From: Methylobacterium oryzihabitans
Lineage (GTDB): Bacteria > Pseudomonadota > Alphaproteobacteria > Rhizobiales > Beijerinckiaceae
NCBI RefSeq assembly: GCF_004004555.2
Contig: NZ_SACP01000001.1
Location: 434,001-498,000 of the forward strand
Length of the DNA stretch: 64,000 bases
Direction of reading: 5' to 3'
Shown here: in pieces, positions 56,083 through 64,000 of the stretch
How the letters are laid out: each line of letters opens with the position of its first letter
How positions within the stretch are numbered: the first letter of the stretch is position 1
Program-made: the position numbers and the translations under genes
Notes under the pieces: model-generated
Told to the model about the DNA's origin: nothing
Seen by the model: only the letters and a program-made list of their open reading frames with translations
Databases searched by the model: none

Positions 56083-57194
56083 GGGGTGTCGGTCATGGGG
56101 GTGTCGGTCATGGGGGTGTCGGCCCGGAACAGCAGGCTGGAATCGCCGTAGGAGTAGAAGCGGTAGCCGCGGGCGACCGCCTCGGCATAGGCGCGCCGCA
56201 TCGGGTCGAGCCCGGCGAAGGCGCAGACCAGCATGAACAGCGTCGAGCGCGGCAGGTGGAAGTTGGTCATCAGCGCGTCCACCGCCCGGAAGCGGTGGCC
56301 CGGGGTGATGAACAGGCGGGTCTCGCCGGCGAAGGGCCGGATCGTGCCGTCCGGGTCGGCCGCGCTCTCGATCAGGCGCAGGGATGTGGTGCCGACCGCG
56401 ACGATCCGGCCGCCGGTGGCGCGCACCCGGTTGAGCGCGTCGGCGGCCTCCGGCGAGACCTCGCCGAACTCGGCGTGCATGCGGTGGTCGTCGGTGTCGT
56501 CGGCCTTGACCGGCAGGAAGGTGCCGGCGCCGACATGCAGGGTGACCCGGTGGCGCGACAGGCCGGCCGCGTCGAGGCGGGCGAGCAGGCCGGGGGTGAA
56601 GTGCAGCCCGGCGGTAGGAGCGGCCACCGCCCCGGGCTCGCGGGCGTAGACGGTCTGGTAGTCGGCGGCGTCCTGCGCGTCGGTCGGGCGCTTGGCCGCG
56701 ATGTAGGGCGGCAGCGGCAGTTCGCCGAGCCGCGCCACCGCCTCGTCGAGGAGCGGCCCGGCGAGGTCGAAGGCGAACACCGTCTCGCCCCCCTCCCCCC
56801 GCTCCGCCACGGTGGCGTCGAGCCGGTCGAGGTCGCAGGCGCCGTCCGAGGCCGCGCCGAACGCGACCCGGTCGCCGACCCGCAGGCGCTTGGCCGGCCG
56901 CGCGAAGGCGCGCCAGCGCTCGGGCGCCTCGCGCAGGTGCAGCATCGCCTCGACCCGCACGGCGGTTCCGTCCGGGCGCTCGCGGCGGCCGCGCAGGCGG
57001 GCCGGGATGACGCGGGTGTCGTTGAACACCAGGGCGTCGCCCGGCCGCAGCAGGCCGGGCAGGTCGGCGACGCCGGCATCGGCCGGCGGCTCGCCCGGCC
57101 GCACCACCATCAGCCGCGCGGAATCCCGCGGCACCGCCGGCCGCAGCGCGATGCGCTCCTCCGGCAGGTCGAAATCGAACAGATCCACGCGCAT
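56079..57194 (-). CDS. queA: S-adenosylmethionine:tRNA ribosyltransferase-isomerase
   Basis: Builds epoxyqueuosine from preQ1-tRNA using the ribosyl group of SAM. The 371-aa protein has [42 protein letters not shown] [55 protein letters not shown] and [19 protein letters not shown], all standard. The last residues, [10 protein letters not shown], come from a tandem duplication of the queA/tgt junction and are unlikely to matter. First gene of a queA-tgt pair. Confidence 0.96.
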   Translation of the reverse strand: MRVDLFDFDLPEERIALRPAVPRDSARLMVVRPGEPPADAGVADLPGLLRPGDALVFNDTRVIPARLRGRRERPDGTAVRVEAMLHLREAPERWRAFARPAKRLRVGDRVAFGAASDGACDLDRLDATVAERGEGGETVFAFDLAGPLLDEAVARLGELPLPPYIAAKRPTDAQDAADYQTVYAREPGAVAAPTAGLHFTPGLLARLDAAGLSRHRVTLHVGAGTFLPVKADDTDDHRMHAEFGEVSPEAADALNRVRATGGRIVAVGTTSLRLIESAADPDGTIRPFAGETRLFITPGHRFRAVDALMTNFHLPRSTLFMLVCAFAGLDPMRRAYAEAVARGYRFYSYGDSSLLFRADTPMTDTPMTDTP

Positions 57195-57333
57195 GCGGCC
57201 ATGAGCATGGAATCCACCGCCGGATCAATGCCCCGCACCATCCCGACCAACGGGTGGTGGCATCCCGCGCGTGCAGGGGCCATCTCACCGCCGGGCGGCC
57301 GTCCCGGGGCCGCATTCGAGGAGCCGTCCGAGC

Positions 57334-57591
57334 ATGCCGTGGTTCTCCCTGCGTCCCCGCGATCCCGCCGACCCGCGCTGGCCGCTGCCGCATTCCCCGA
57401 GCGTGACCGTGCAGGCGGCCGACGCGCGCGAGGCCCGGGCCCGGGCGGCGGAGGCCTATCCCAGCACACCGTTCGGCACGCCGGCCTCGCCGGTGCCGGA
57501 CGGAACCGCCAGCATCCACCACGACCCCGACGCCATCGTGGTCGAGGAGGCTGGACCGCCCGCGACGGTGCCGGGAGGAGCCGCCCGATGA
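57334..57591 (+). CDS. Small protein of unknown function
   Basis: An 85-aa protein: [42 protein letters not shown], then a Pro/Ala-rich tail ([25 protein letters not shown]). No signal peptide or membrane segment. The ATG at 57334 follows GAGGAGCC. The [20 protein letters not shown] stretch resembles small alphaproteobacterial proteins of unknown role. It overlaps the next gene by ATGA. Confidence 0.6.
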   Translation: MPWFSLRPRDPADPRWPLPHSPSVTVQAADAREARARAAEAYPSTPFGTPASPVPDGTASIHHDPDAIVVEEAGPPATVPGGAAR

Positions 57592-57809
57592 GCCGGCATC
57601 CGACCCTCGACGCCGAGTTGATCGCGTGGTGGGAGTGCGAGGCCGAGCGGCTCGCGGCGCTCGCCGCCTCGACCCGCTGGGGCTGGATGCGCCGCCGCTA
57701 CGAGCGGCAGGCCGCGCTGGCCCGGGCGCGGGCGCAGGTGAGCCGGGTGCGCGAGGAGGCCCGGCGCGGGGGAGCGGCCGAGGCGGGCGGCGATGCCGGC
57801 ACGGCATAG
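57588..57809 (+). CDS. Small basic helical protein of unknown function
   Basis: A 73-aa protein, mostly one predicted helix rich in Arg, Ala and Trp: [53 protein letters not shown]. Coiled-coil-like spacing. Start ATG 57588 overlaps the upstream stop and follows GGGAGGAG, indicating translation as a pair. No family recognised. Confidence 0.55.
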   Translation: MSRHPTLDAELIAWWECEAERLAALAASTRWGWMRRRYERQAALARARAQVSRVREEARRGGAAEAGGDAGTA

Positions 57810-57922
57810 CTCCGGCTAACACCTGTGCCGTGGCCTTCCGGAGCGGCGTCGCCTAGAGGAGCGCCGCGGCCCGGCGGGGATGTCCCGAAGCGGTCCGTCC
57901 CACCGTCATCGTGGATCGTCCC

Positions 57923-58810
57923 ATGGATCGCGCGCAGAGCGCCGCCCTCGTCAGCGCCGGCCTCGGCCTCGTCGTGCTCGCCCTCAAGTTCGGCGCGTGG
58001 TGGCTCACCGGCAGCCTCGCGCTGTACTCGGACGCGCTCGAGAGCATCATCAACGTCGTCGCCGCCGCGACCGCGTTCCTGGCCCTGCGCTGGGCGGCGC
58101 AGCCGGCCGACAGCGAGCACCCCTACGGCCACCACAAGGCGGAATACTTCTCCGCGGTGATCGAGGGCGCGCTCATCATCGTGGCGGCGGTGCTGATCCT
58201 GAAGGACGCCTACGCCGCCGTGCAGGCGCCCAAGGCCCTCGACATGCCGCTCGTCGGCATCGCGGTGAACGGGCTCGCCACGGTCATCAACGCCGTCTGG
58301 GCCACGATGCTGCTCAAGCGCGGCCGGCTGTGGCGCTCGCCGGCCCTGATCGCCGACGGCCGCCACGTCATGGCCGACGTCGTCACCTCGGCGGGCGTGC
58401 TGGTGGGACTCGGGCTCGTCGCCTGGACCGGCTGGCTCGTCCTCGACCCGGTGATCGCCGCCCTCGTCGCCCTCAACATCCTGTGGTCGGGCTGGGGCAT
58501 GGTGCGCGATTCGATCAACGGGCTGATGGATCAGGCCGCCCCGGCCGAGATGGTGCGGGAGATCCGCGGCCTGATCTCGCGCCACGGCGAGGGCGCGCTC
58601 GAGGCCCACGACGTGCGCACCCGCCATGCCGGGCAGGCGGTGTTCATCGACTTCCACCTCGTCGTGCCGGGCGCGATGACGGTGGCCGAGTCGCACGCGA
58701 TCTGCGACCGGGTCGAACAGGCGATCGAGGCCGCGATCGAGGGCGCGGTGGTGACGATCCACGTCGAGCCGGACGAGCACGCCAAGCACCACGGCGTGCC
58801 GGTGGTGTAA
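57923..58810 (+). CDS. Cation diffusion facilitator family transporter
   Basis: Inner-membrane divalent-metal/proton antiporter. The roughly 295-aa protein has six membrane segments, HPYGHHKAEYFSA after TM2, the metal-site residues in YSDALESIINV (TM2; D-x3-E variant) and ADGRHVMADVVTS (TM5, HxxxD), and a cytoplasmic domain (EAHDVRTRHAGQAVFIDFHLVVPGAMTVAESHAICDRVE) ending HHGVPVV. ATG 57923 or GTG 57911 may start it. Substrate could be Fe, Zn, Co or Ni. The C-terminal codons are repeated twice downstream. Confidence 0.92.
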   Translation: MDRAQSAALVSAGLGLVVLALKFGAWWLTGSLALYSDALESIINVVAAATAFLALRWAAQPADSEHPYGHHKAEYFSAVIEGALIIVAAVLILKDAYAAVQAPKALDMPLVGIAVNGLATVINAVWATMLLKRGRLWRSPALIADGRHVMADVVTSAGVLVGLGLVAWTGWLVLDPVIAALVALNILWSGWGMVRDSINGLMDQAAPAEMVREIRGLISRHGEGALEAHDVRTRHAGQAVFIDFHLVVPGAMTVAESHAICDRVEQAIEAAIEGAVVTIHVEPDEHAKHHGVPVV

Positions 58811-58874
58811 CGACGACGCACCACGGCGTGCCGGTGGTGTAGGAGCGGAGCACCACGGCGTGCCGGCGGTGTGA
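58787..58874. repeat. Three 32-bp tandem repeats of the transporter 3' end
   Basis: CACCACGGCGTGCCGGTGGT plus TGTAA occurs at 58787, 58819 and 58851, exactly 32 bp apart, with 24 nearly identical bases (last copy C for T at one site) and 8-base spacers. Each copy would encode HHGVPVV-stop or a close variant, in its own frame. Each can fold as CACCAC/GTGGTG, so the array is a triple hairpin behind the CDF gene. Confidence 0.85.
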
Positions 58875-58906
58875 TAGGCTCACCGCTCGACTGATCCCGG
58901 AGAGCC

Positions 58907-59161
58907 ATGCCGCGCTACTACTTCGCCACGCGGGTCGGGGACGACCGCATCGCCGACCCGGACGGGCAGACCCTGCCCGACCCGGACGCCGCCTGGGAGG
59001 TCGCCCGCCGCCTGATCCGCGACCTCCTGCGCGAGAGCGGGCCGCAATCCCGGCTGCTCGCCGCCAGCCTGGAGGTCACCGACGCGGAGGGCGAGATCGT
59101 GTTCGAGATGCCGTTCGCCGAGGCGCTGCACGAGCCCGACCCGCCCGGCACGCGGCACTGA
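58907..59161 (+). CDS. DUF6894 family protein
   Basis: An 84-aa protein starting MPRYYFATRVGDDRIADPDGQTLPDPDAAWEVARRLIRDLL, the DUF6894 hallmark (short, MPRYYF with DxEG-like DPDGQ, then a helix), and ending LEVTDAEGEIVFEMPFAEAL. Such proteins are numerous and paralogous in Methylobacteriaceae and Bradyrhizobium. Function unknown. GAGAGCC precedes the ATG. Confidence 0.85.
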   Translation: MPRYYFATRVGDDRIADPDGQTLPDPDAAWEVARRLIRDLLRESGPQSRLLAASLEVTDAEGEIVFEMPFAEALHEPDPPGTRH

Positions 59162-59226
59162 CCGGCGGTTCCTCACCAACCGGAAACCGTGCCGGCAGGC
59201 GGCCCGCCGCCGCCGGGTGACGGGCC

Positions 59227-60936
59227 GTGGCCGGGATCGTATCGTCGGGGTCGGATCCGCACGAAGACCCGGGGCCGTCCTTGGACACCACGCTCACCCT
59301 GCTCGACCTCGGCGGCGCCGTCGCGCTGCTGCTGTGGGGCGTCCACATGGTGCAGACCGGGGTGCAGCGCGCCTTCGGGCCGGGCTTGCGCCGGTTCCTC
59401 GGGCTGGCGCTGAGCAGCCGCGCCAAGGCGGTGGCGGCCGGCCTCGGCATCACCGCGCTGCTCCAGAGCAGCACCGCCACCGGGCTGATGGTCGCCTCCT
59501 TCGCCAGCGAGGGGCTGATCGGCCTCGTGCCGGCGCTCGCCGTGATGCTGGGGGCCAACGTCGGCACGACGCTGATCGTCCAGCTCCTGTCGTTCGACAT
59601 CGCCCGGGTCACCCCGCTCTTCGTGCTGATCGGCGTGATGATGTTCCGGCACGGCTCGGAACCGCGCACCCGCGACCTCGGGCGGGCGGCGATCGGGCTC
59701 GGGCTGATGCTGCTCGCGCTCAGCCAGCTCCTTTCCGTGATGACGCCCTACGAGGACGTGCCGTCGCTGCGGATGCTGTTCGGGGCCATCGCCACCGATC
59801 GGGTGGTGGCGGTGCTGCTCGGGGCGGCGCTGACCTGGGCGGCGCATTCGAGCGTCGCGGTGGTGCTGCTGGTCATGTCGTTCACCGTCAAGGGCGTGGT
59901 GCCGCTGGAGGCCGGCATGGCGCTGGTGCTCGGCGCCAATCTCGGCTCGGCGATCAACCCGGTGCTGGAGGGCGCCCATGGCGGCGACGCCACCGGGCGG
60001 CGGGTGGCGCTCGGCAACCTCATCAACCGGGCGATCGGCTGCGTCGTCGCCCTGCCGCTCCTCGGCCTGATTGGGCCGGCGATGGTCGAGTACCAGCCCA
60101 ACCTGTCGCGGGCGCTGGCGGACTTCCACACCGTGTTCAACCTCGCGGTGGCGGCGGTCTTCCTGCCGCTGCTCGGGCCGATGGGGCGGCTGCTGACCCG
60201 CCTGCTGCCCGAGCACGTCGACCCGCACGATCCCGGCCGGCCGCTCCACCTCGACACCAACGCCCTGGAGACGCCGCCGATCGCCCTCGGCAATGCCGGC
60301 CGCGAGGCGCTGCGGATGGCCGAGGTGCTCGCCGAGATGATCCGCGGCGCCGAGGAGGCGATCACCGGCGACGACCGCAGCCGGGTCTCGGCGACGAAGC
60401 GCATGTCCGGGACGCTGGAGCGGCTCAACACCGCGATCAAGGCGTATCTGGTGCGGATCGACCCGGACGCGCTCAGCGAGGCCGACGAGCGGCGGGCGGC
60501 GGCGCTGCTCGCCTTCGCCACCAATCTCGAACACGCCGGCGACATCCTGTCCCGCAACGTGATGGCCCTGGCCGCGAAGCGGCTGAAGCGCGGCCTCGCC
60601 TTCTCGAAGGACGGCGAGGCCGAGATCCGCGACCTGCTGCACCGGCTGGCGACCAACCTCAACACCGCGGGCGCGGTGTTCATGACCGAGGACCTGCGCG
60701 CCGCCCGGATCCTCGCCGACGAGAAGGCAGTGTTTCGCGATCTGGAGGCGAAGGCCACCGAGGCGCACCTGCGGCGCCTGCGCGAGGCCGGCACCCCGAC
60801 CGCGGAAGCGACCGAACTCTACCCCGACCTCGTGCGCGACCTGAAGCGGGTCAACGACCACCTCGTCTCCGGGGCCGCCTACCCGATCCTGGAGAGTCAG
60901 GGCGTGCTGCGGCCGAGCCGGCTGCGCGGCGAGTGA
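59227..60936 (+). CDS. Na/Pi cotransporter family protein with PhoU-like tail
   Basis: A roughly 550-570-aa membrane protein of the NptA/YjbB type. The two Na/Pi repeats carry the QSS motif: GITALLQSSTATGLMVASFASEG (first) and WAAHSSVAVVLLVMSFTVKG (second, with HSS). GANVGTTL and GANLGSAINP are the matching loops. Membrane segments run to about residue 330, and a PhoU-like helical domain follows (LGNAGREALRMAEVLAEMIRG... to the end). GTG 59227 is given, but TTG 59281 (MDTTLTLLDLGGAVALLLWG) matches the family N-terminus better. It probably exports or imports phosphate. Confidence 0.9.
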   Translation: MAGIVSSGSDPHEDPGPSLDTTLTLLDLGGAVALLLWGVHMVQTGVQRAFGPGLRRFLGLALSSRAKAVAAGLGITALLQSSTATGLMVASFASEGLIGLVPALAVMLGANVGTTLIVQLLSFDIARVTPLFVLIGVMMFRHGSEPRTRDLGRAAIGLGLMLLALSQLLSVMTPYEDVPSLRMLFGAIATDRVVAVLLGAALTWAAHSSVAVVLLVMSFTVKGVVPLEAGMALVLGANLGSAINPVLEGAHGGDATGRRVALGNLINRAIGCVVALPLLGLIGPAMVEYQPNLSRALADFHTVFNLAVAAVFLPLLGPMGRLLTRLLPEHVDPHDPGRPLHLDTNALETPPIALGNAGREALRMAEVLAEMIRGAEEAITGDDRSRVSATKRMSGTLERLNTAIKAYLVRIDPDALSEADERRAAALLAFATNLEHAGDILSRNVMALAAKRLKRGLAFSKDGEAEIRDLLHRLATNLNTAGAVFMTEDLRAARILADEKAVFRDLEAKATEAHLRRLREAGTPTAEATELYPDLVRDLKRVNDHLVSGAAYPILESQGVLRPSRLRGE

Positions 60937-60967
60937 ATTTTTTTCGCGCGGATGCAGGAGATCGATC

Positions 60968-61282
60968 GTGACGAGGCTTCGTATCGTGGTGCTGGCCGCC
61001 GGCCTGATCCCGGCAACCGCCCTGGCCCAGCCGCAGCGCAACACCGTCGTGTTCGCCTGCCCGGGCGGCGCCCGGTTGTCGGTGGAGTTCGCGGTCGGCG
61101 ACTTCACCCAGCCGGCCGTGGTGCATCCGCCCTCGGGCCCGGCGGTGAGCCTGAAGCCGCAGCCGGCGGCCGACGGGTTCCGCTACGGCGACGGAACGCG
61201 CGAGCTGCGCGGCCGCGGCAACGACGTCACCTGGAGCGACGGCGCGGCGCCGCCGCTGGCCTGCACGTCGGGCCGGCGATAG
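60968..61282 (+). CDS. MliC-like C-type lysozyme inhibitor domain protein
   Basis: A 104-aa secreted protein: signal peptide (TRLRIVVLAAGLIPATALA), then VVFACPGGARLSVEFAVG, VSLKPQPAADGFRYGDGTRELRGRGNDVTWSDGAAPPLAC. The two Cys, the central GxRYxDG and the WSDG segment fit the MliC/PliC fold, which blocks lysozyme through a Ser/Lys-containing loop. Start GTG 60968. Weak similarity; a role as a lysozyme inhibitor is inferred. Confidence 0.7.
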   Translation: MTRLRIVVLAAGLIPATALAQPQRNTVVFACPGGARLSVEFAVGDFTQPAVVHPPSGPAVSLKPQPAADGFRYGDGTRELRGRGNDVTWSDGAAPPLACTSGRR

Positions 61283-61352
61283 ACGGTCGGCGGAGGGCGT
61301 GGATGGTGATGCCCGGCCTGGCGCTCGTGACGAGGAACGCCGTGCCGTGACG

Positions 61353-61451
61353 CGAAGCGGATTTCGGCTTCGCTCAAGCATGTGGAGCCTTCGGCTCCAC
61401 CGCGAGGGCTGCTGAGACGATTGCCGGAACCGATCGTCGGGAAATCGTCTC
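61353..61451 (-). repeat. Composite palindromic module, inverted copy
   Basis: Read on the minus strand: palindrome GAGACGATTTC/GGCAATCGTCTC (61414-61451, centre CGACGATCGGTTC), then CAGC, a GTGGAGCC/GGCTCCAC hairpin (61382-61400), and TTGAGCGAAGCCGAAATCCG (61357-61376). Same order as at 54565-54655, with the GTGGAGCC hairpin in place of the GC-rich CCGCGCGGCGC part. The palindrome overlaps the stop of the minus-strand dehydrogenase. Confidence 0.75.
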
Positions 61452-62325
61452 ACCCCCGCCCGCTGCGCCGGGCCGCCACCCGGGCCAGCGCCGCGAGATC
61501 CTTGTCGCCGTCGCCGTGCGCGAGGGCGTCGAGGAGGTTGTCGCGCAGGACGCCCGCGAACGGCATCGGCACCCGCGCGGCCTCGGCCGCCTCCAGCACC
61601 AGCCGCACGTCCTTGGCGCCGAGGGCGAGGCCGAAGCCCGGCGGCTCGTAGCGGGCCGCGGCGATGGCGCCGCCGTAGTTCCTGTAGATCGGGCTGGCGA
61701 AGATCGTCCCGGTCAGCATGTCGAGGAGGTCGGCGGCCGGCACGCCGTGGGCGCCGGCGAACGACACCGCCTCGCTCATCGCCTCGATGGCCGAGACCAG
61801 CATGAAGTTGCCGGCGAGCTTGACCGCGTTGGCCCGGGCCGGCTCGGCGCCGAACGGCCAGGTCTTCGCGCCCATCGCGTCGAGGAGCGGACCCGCGCGC
61901 TCGACCGCCGCCCCGGGCCCCGCCGCCACGATGTTGAGCGCGCCCTTCGCGGCGACGTCCGGGCGGCCGAAGACCGGGGCCGAGACGTAGTCGATCCCGG
62001 CCGCGGCGTGGCGGGCGGCGAGTTCCTCGGCGAGCGCCACCGAGATCGTGCTCATGCCGAGATGCAGGCCGGGACGGGTCGGCCGGTCGAGCACGCCGCT
62101 GTCCAGCACCACGGCGCGCAGGGCCGCGTCGTCGGCGAGCATCGTCACGGCGGCGTCGCCGGCGAACGCCTCGGCGGGGTCGGCGACCGGCTCGGCCCCC
62201 TCCCCCCGCAGCGCCTCGGCGGCCTCCGGCGAGCGGTTCCACACCCGCACCCGGTGGCCGGCGCGCACGAGGCTCAGCGCCATCGCCCGGCCCATCCGGC
62301 CGAGCCCGAGAAATCCGACATCCAT
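61450..62325 (-). CDS. Beta-hydroxyacid dehydrogenase family oxidoreductase
   Basis: A 291-aa NAD(P)-dependent enzyme of the 3-hydroxyisobutyrate/tartronate semialdehyde reductase family. Motifs: VGFLGLGRMGRAMALSLVRAGHRVRVWNRS (cofactor; NRS suggests NADP), LHLGMSTISVALAEELAARH (substrate-binding equivalent of DxSTxxP), GIDYVSAPVFGRPDVAAKGAL, NAVKLAGNFMLVSAIEAMSEA (catalytic Lys) and FGLALGAKDVRLVLEAA. Closest in layout to glyoxylate/succinic-semialdehyde reductases; substrate not assigned. Confidence 0.92.
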   Translation of the reverse strand: MDVGFLGLGRMGRAMALSLVRAGHRVRVWNRSPEAAEALRGEGAEPVADPAEAFAGDAAVTMLADDAALRAVVLDSGVLDRPTRPGLHLGMSTISVALAEELAARHAAAGIDYVSAPVFGRPDVAAKGALNIVAAGPGAAVERAGPLLDAMGAKTWPFGAEPARANAVKLAGNFMLVSAIEAMSEAVSFAGAHGVPAADLLDMLTGTIFASPIYRNYGGAIAAARYEPPGFGLALGAKDVRLVLEAAEAARVPMPFAGVLRDNLLDALAHGDGDKDLAALARVAARRSGRG

Positions 62326-62376
62326 GCCAACCTCCCCTGGGATAGACCGGGGATGTATGGCGGGGCGCGGGCTCCG

Positions 62377-62814
62377 CTATCCCAGGAGCGTCGCCTTTTC
62401 CAGGCCGAGGGTCTCGGCGAGTTCGTCGAGCACCTTGTGCTCCAGGGCGTTGATGCCGCCGCCCTGGTCGGCGACGTCGGCGGCGATCAGGAAGATGTCC
62501 TGGCGCTGCTCCAGCGGCCGGTCGGCGATGGCGGCGACGTAGCGGACGTTCTCCATCCGCCCGGCCCGGCTCTTCGCCCGGGCGATCGCCTCGTAGAGCT
62601 CCTGCTCCAGCTTCAGCACGCCGTAGGACTTGTGCAGGATCGGGTTGTTGCCGAGGTCGGTGAGCGCGATCTCGATCTCGTCCTCGTCGATCTCGGCATC
62701 GGCCAGGATCACGTTCGCGGCCGCCGAGCAGGCGGCGTGCAGGAAAGCGGTGTCGCCGGCATAGGACTTCACCACCCGTCCGAAGCGGGTCAAAGCGTCC
62801 TGGAGCAGCCCCAT
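62377..62814 (-). CDS. TerB-like protein
   Basis: A 145-aa all-helical protein resembling the TerB family: FLHAACSAAANVILADAEIDEDEIEIALTDL (the acidic ADxxID metal-binding-like loop), YEAIARAKSRAGRMENVRYVAAIAD and IAADVADQGGGINALEHKVLDELAETLGL (second acidic loop). TerB proteins bind Ca2+ and act in stress response near the membrane. No other ter genes are close. Single gene. Confidence 0.82.
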   Translation of the reverse strand: MGLLQDALTRFGRVVKSYAGDTAFLHAACSAAANVILADAEIDEDEIEIALTDLGNNPILHKSYGVLKLEQELYEAIARAKSRAGRMENVRYVAAIADRPLEQRQDIFLIAADVADQGGGINALEHKVLDELAETLGLEKATLLG

Positions 62815-62975
62815 GTTGCGGTCCTCGTCAGCCGGGCGTGAGGAGGGGAGCGCCGCATGACGCGGCCGCCCGCCGTTGCGGTGACGAATCGATGCACGAC
62901 CCGTCCCGGGCGGGCAAGTCCATCGGCGTCACGCAGGTGTGGAATCGTACGGCTGACGGAGCAGCGCGCCGTCCT

Positions 62976-64000
62976 CTACATCGCGATGACCTGCCGGATC
63001 ACCTTGCCCTGGTCGAGCAGGTCCAGGCCCTCGTTGATCTGGTCGAGGGGAGAGGTGCCCGACATCAGCTTGTTCACCGGCAGCCGGCCGCGGCGGTAGA
63101 GCTCGATGTAGCGCGGGATGTCGCGGGCCGGCACGCAGCTCCCCATGTAGCTGCCGCGCACGATCCGCTCCTCGCCGACCAGCCCGACCGGCGGCAGGGT
63201 GAGGACGTGGTTGGGGTTGGCCAGACCCGCCGTCGCGGTGGTGCCGCCGCGCCGGGTGATCCGGTAGGCGAGGTCGAACGCCTTGACCGAGCCGGCCATC
63301 TCGAGGGCGTGGTCGACGCCGCCGCCGGTCGCCGCGCGGATCTGCTCGGCCACCTCGGGATCGGAGGCGAGGAACGTGTCGGTGGCGCCGAGATCCTCGG
63401 CGATGCGCAGCTTGTCGGGCGAGAGGTCGACCGCGACGATGCGGGCCGCCCCGCAGGCGACCGCGCCGAGCAGCGCCGACAGCCCGACGCCGCCGAGGCC
63501 GACCACCGCGACCGACTGGCCGGCGCGCACGTTGCAGGTGTTCACCACCGCGCCGACGCCGGTCATCACCGCGCAGCCGAACAGGGCCGCCTCGACCAGC
63601 GGGATGTCCTTGTCGATCCTCACCACCGAGCGGCGCGAGACCACCGCGTACTCGCCGAAGGCCGAGACGCCGCTGTGGTGGTTCAGCTCCTCGCCGTCGC
63701 AGCGGATGCGGCGGGCGCCCGACAGCAGCGTGCCGCGGCCGTTGGCGGCGTTGCCCGGCTCGCACAGAGCGCCGCGGCCCTCGCGGCAGGGCGAGCAGAA
63801 GCCGCAGGTCGGCACGAACGACATCACGACGTGGTCGCCGCGCTGCAGGTCGGTGACGCCGGGGCCGCATTCCTCGACCATCGCCGAGGCCTCGTGGCCG
63901 AGCGCCACCGGGACCGGGCGCACCCGGTCGCCGTTGATGACCGACAGGTCGGAATGGCACAGGCCGGCGCCGCCGATCTTCACCAGCACCTCGTCCGGTC
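62976..64000 (-). CDS. Zinc-dependent alcohol dehydrogenase (5' end beyond window)
   Basis: Medium-chain dehydrogenase: the frame is open to 64000, so the start is outside (residues PDEVLVKIGGAGLCHSDLSVINGDRV at the edge). Catalytic zinc residues are in GLCHSD, GHEASAMVEE and FGCAVMTGVGAVVNTC; structural zinc in CGFCSPCREGRGALC (four Cys); NAD motif VAVVGLGGVGLSALL. The subtype is class III-like or the long-chain acyl/aryl alcohol group (as Rv0761). It ends KVIRQVIAM. The substrate is unknown. Confidence 0.93.
   Translation of the reverse strand, partial: PDEVLVKIGGAGLCHSDLSVINGDRVRPVPVALGHEASAMVEECGPGVTDLQRGDHVVMSFVPTCGFCSPCREGRGALCEPGNAANGRGTLLSGARRIRCDGEELNHHSGVSAFGEYAVVSRRSVVRIDKDIPLVEAALFGCAVMTGVGAVVNTCNVRAGQSVAVVGLGGVGLSALLGAVACGAARIVAVDLSPDKLRIAEDLGATDTFLASDPEVAEQIRAATGGGVDHALEMAGSVKAFDLAYRITRRGGTTATAGLANPNHVLTLPPVGLVGEERIVRGSYMGSCVPARDIPRYIELYRRGRLPVNKLMSGTSPLDQINEGLDLLDQGKVIRQVIAM

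Noticed and set aside
58787..58874. Possible CRISPR array
   Set aside because: Repeats of 24 bp with 8-base spacers, derived from the 3' end of the upstream gene; spacers are far too short and no cas gene is present.

Overview
The window is very GC-rich chromosomal DNA, densely packed and organised like an alphaproteobacterium of the Hyphomicrobiales. Gene content and neighbourhoods (pyrB-pyrC'-plsY-dprA, hflK-hflC-DUF2065-degP, fused ureAB, DUF6894 and DUF29 proteins) fit the Methylobacteriaceae best; the genus is an inference. I support about 60 protein genes, one tRNA, one degenerate group II intron and several families of dispersed palindromic repeats.

Layout. 1-8031: topA (cut by the window edge) divergent from pyrB, a DUF559 gene, a catalytically doubtful dihydroorotase pyrC', plsY, dprA, and ruvX on the other strand. 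8082-12636: an MBL-fold hydrolase, a hybrid histidine kinase, a PNPOx-like flavoprotein and a secreted protein. 12804-21031: a urease locus, ureD-ureAB-[T4 Rnl1-like RNA ligase, opposite strand]-ureC-[three DUF29 genes]-ureE-ureF-[csaA]-ureG. The insertions into this otherwise canonical operon are the most unusual content of the window. 21126-26102: a secreted protein, a Tim44-domain protein, an aminotransferase overlapping a PAS histidine kinase, and uppP.

26430-35813: glutathione transferase plus queG, a cystathionine gamma-synthase family enzyme, a PA0069-type radical SAM protein with a LexA-type box upstream, a glycosyltransferase-like protein, a TTC38-like TPR protein, a YpfJ-type peptidase with moaB, and a family 4-like uracil-DNA glycosylase. 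36021-43493: ETF-QO, a secreted TPR protein, ispE, an SDR divergent from a second GST, and a dihydrofolate reductase. 43831-47765: the membrane-protease quality-control cluster hflK-hflC-DUF2065-degP.

47766-54948 is the accessory zone: a 257-bp hairpin element, a composite palindromic module split by a group II intron whose reverse transcriptase is broken, an oxidoreductase, an AraC regulator, a secreted serine hydrolase, more repeats and tRNA-Lys(UUU). 54949-64000: tgt and queA (with queG this gives three queuosine genes in one window), a CDF transporter, a Na/Pi cotransporter-type protein, an MliC-like protein, a beta-hydroxyacid dehydrogenase, a TerB-like protein and a zinc alcohol dehydrogenase cut by the window edge.

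Three themes stand out: RNA-related genes placed inside the urease locus; families of intergenic palindromes beside stop codons, one being the exact target of a group II intron; and familiar enzymes lacking expected metal ligands (PyrC', Tgt, the uracil-DNA glycosylase).
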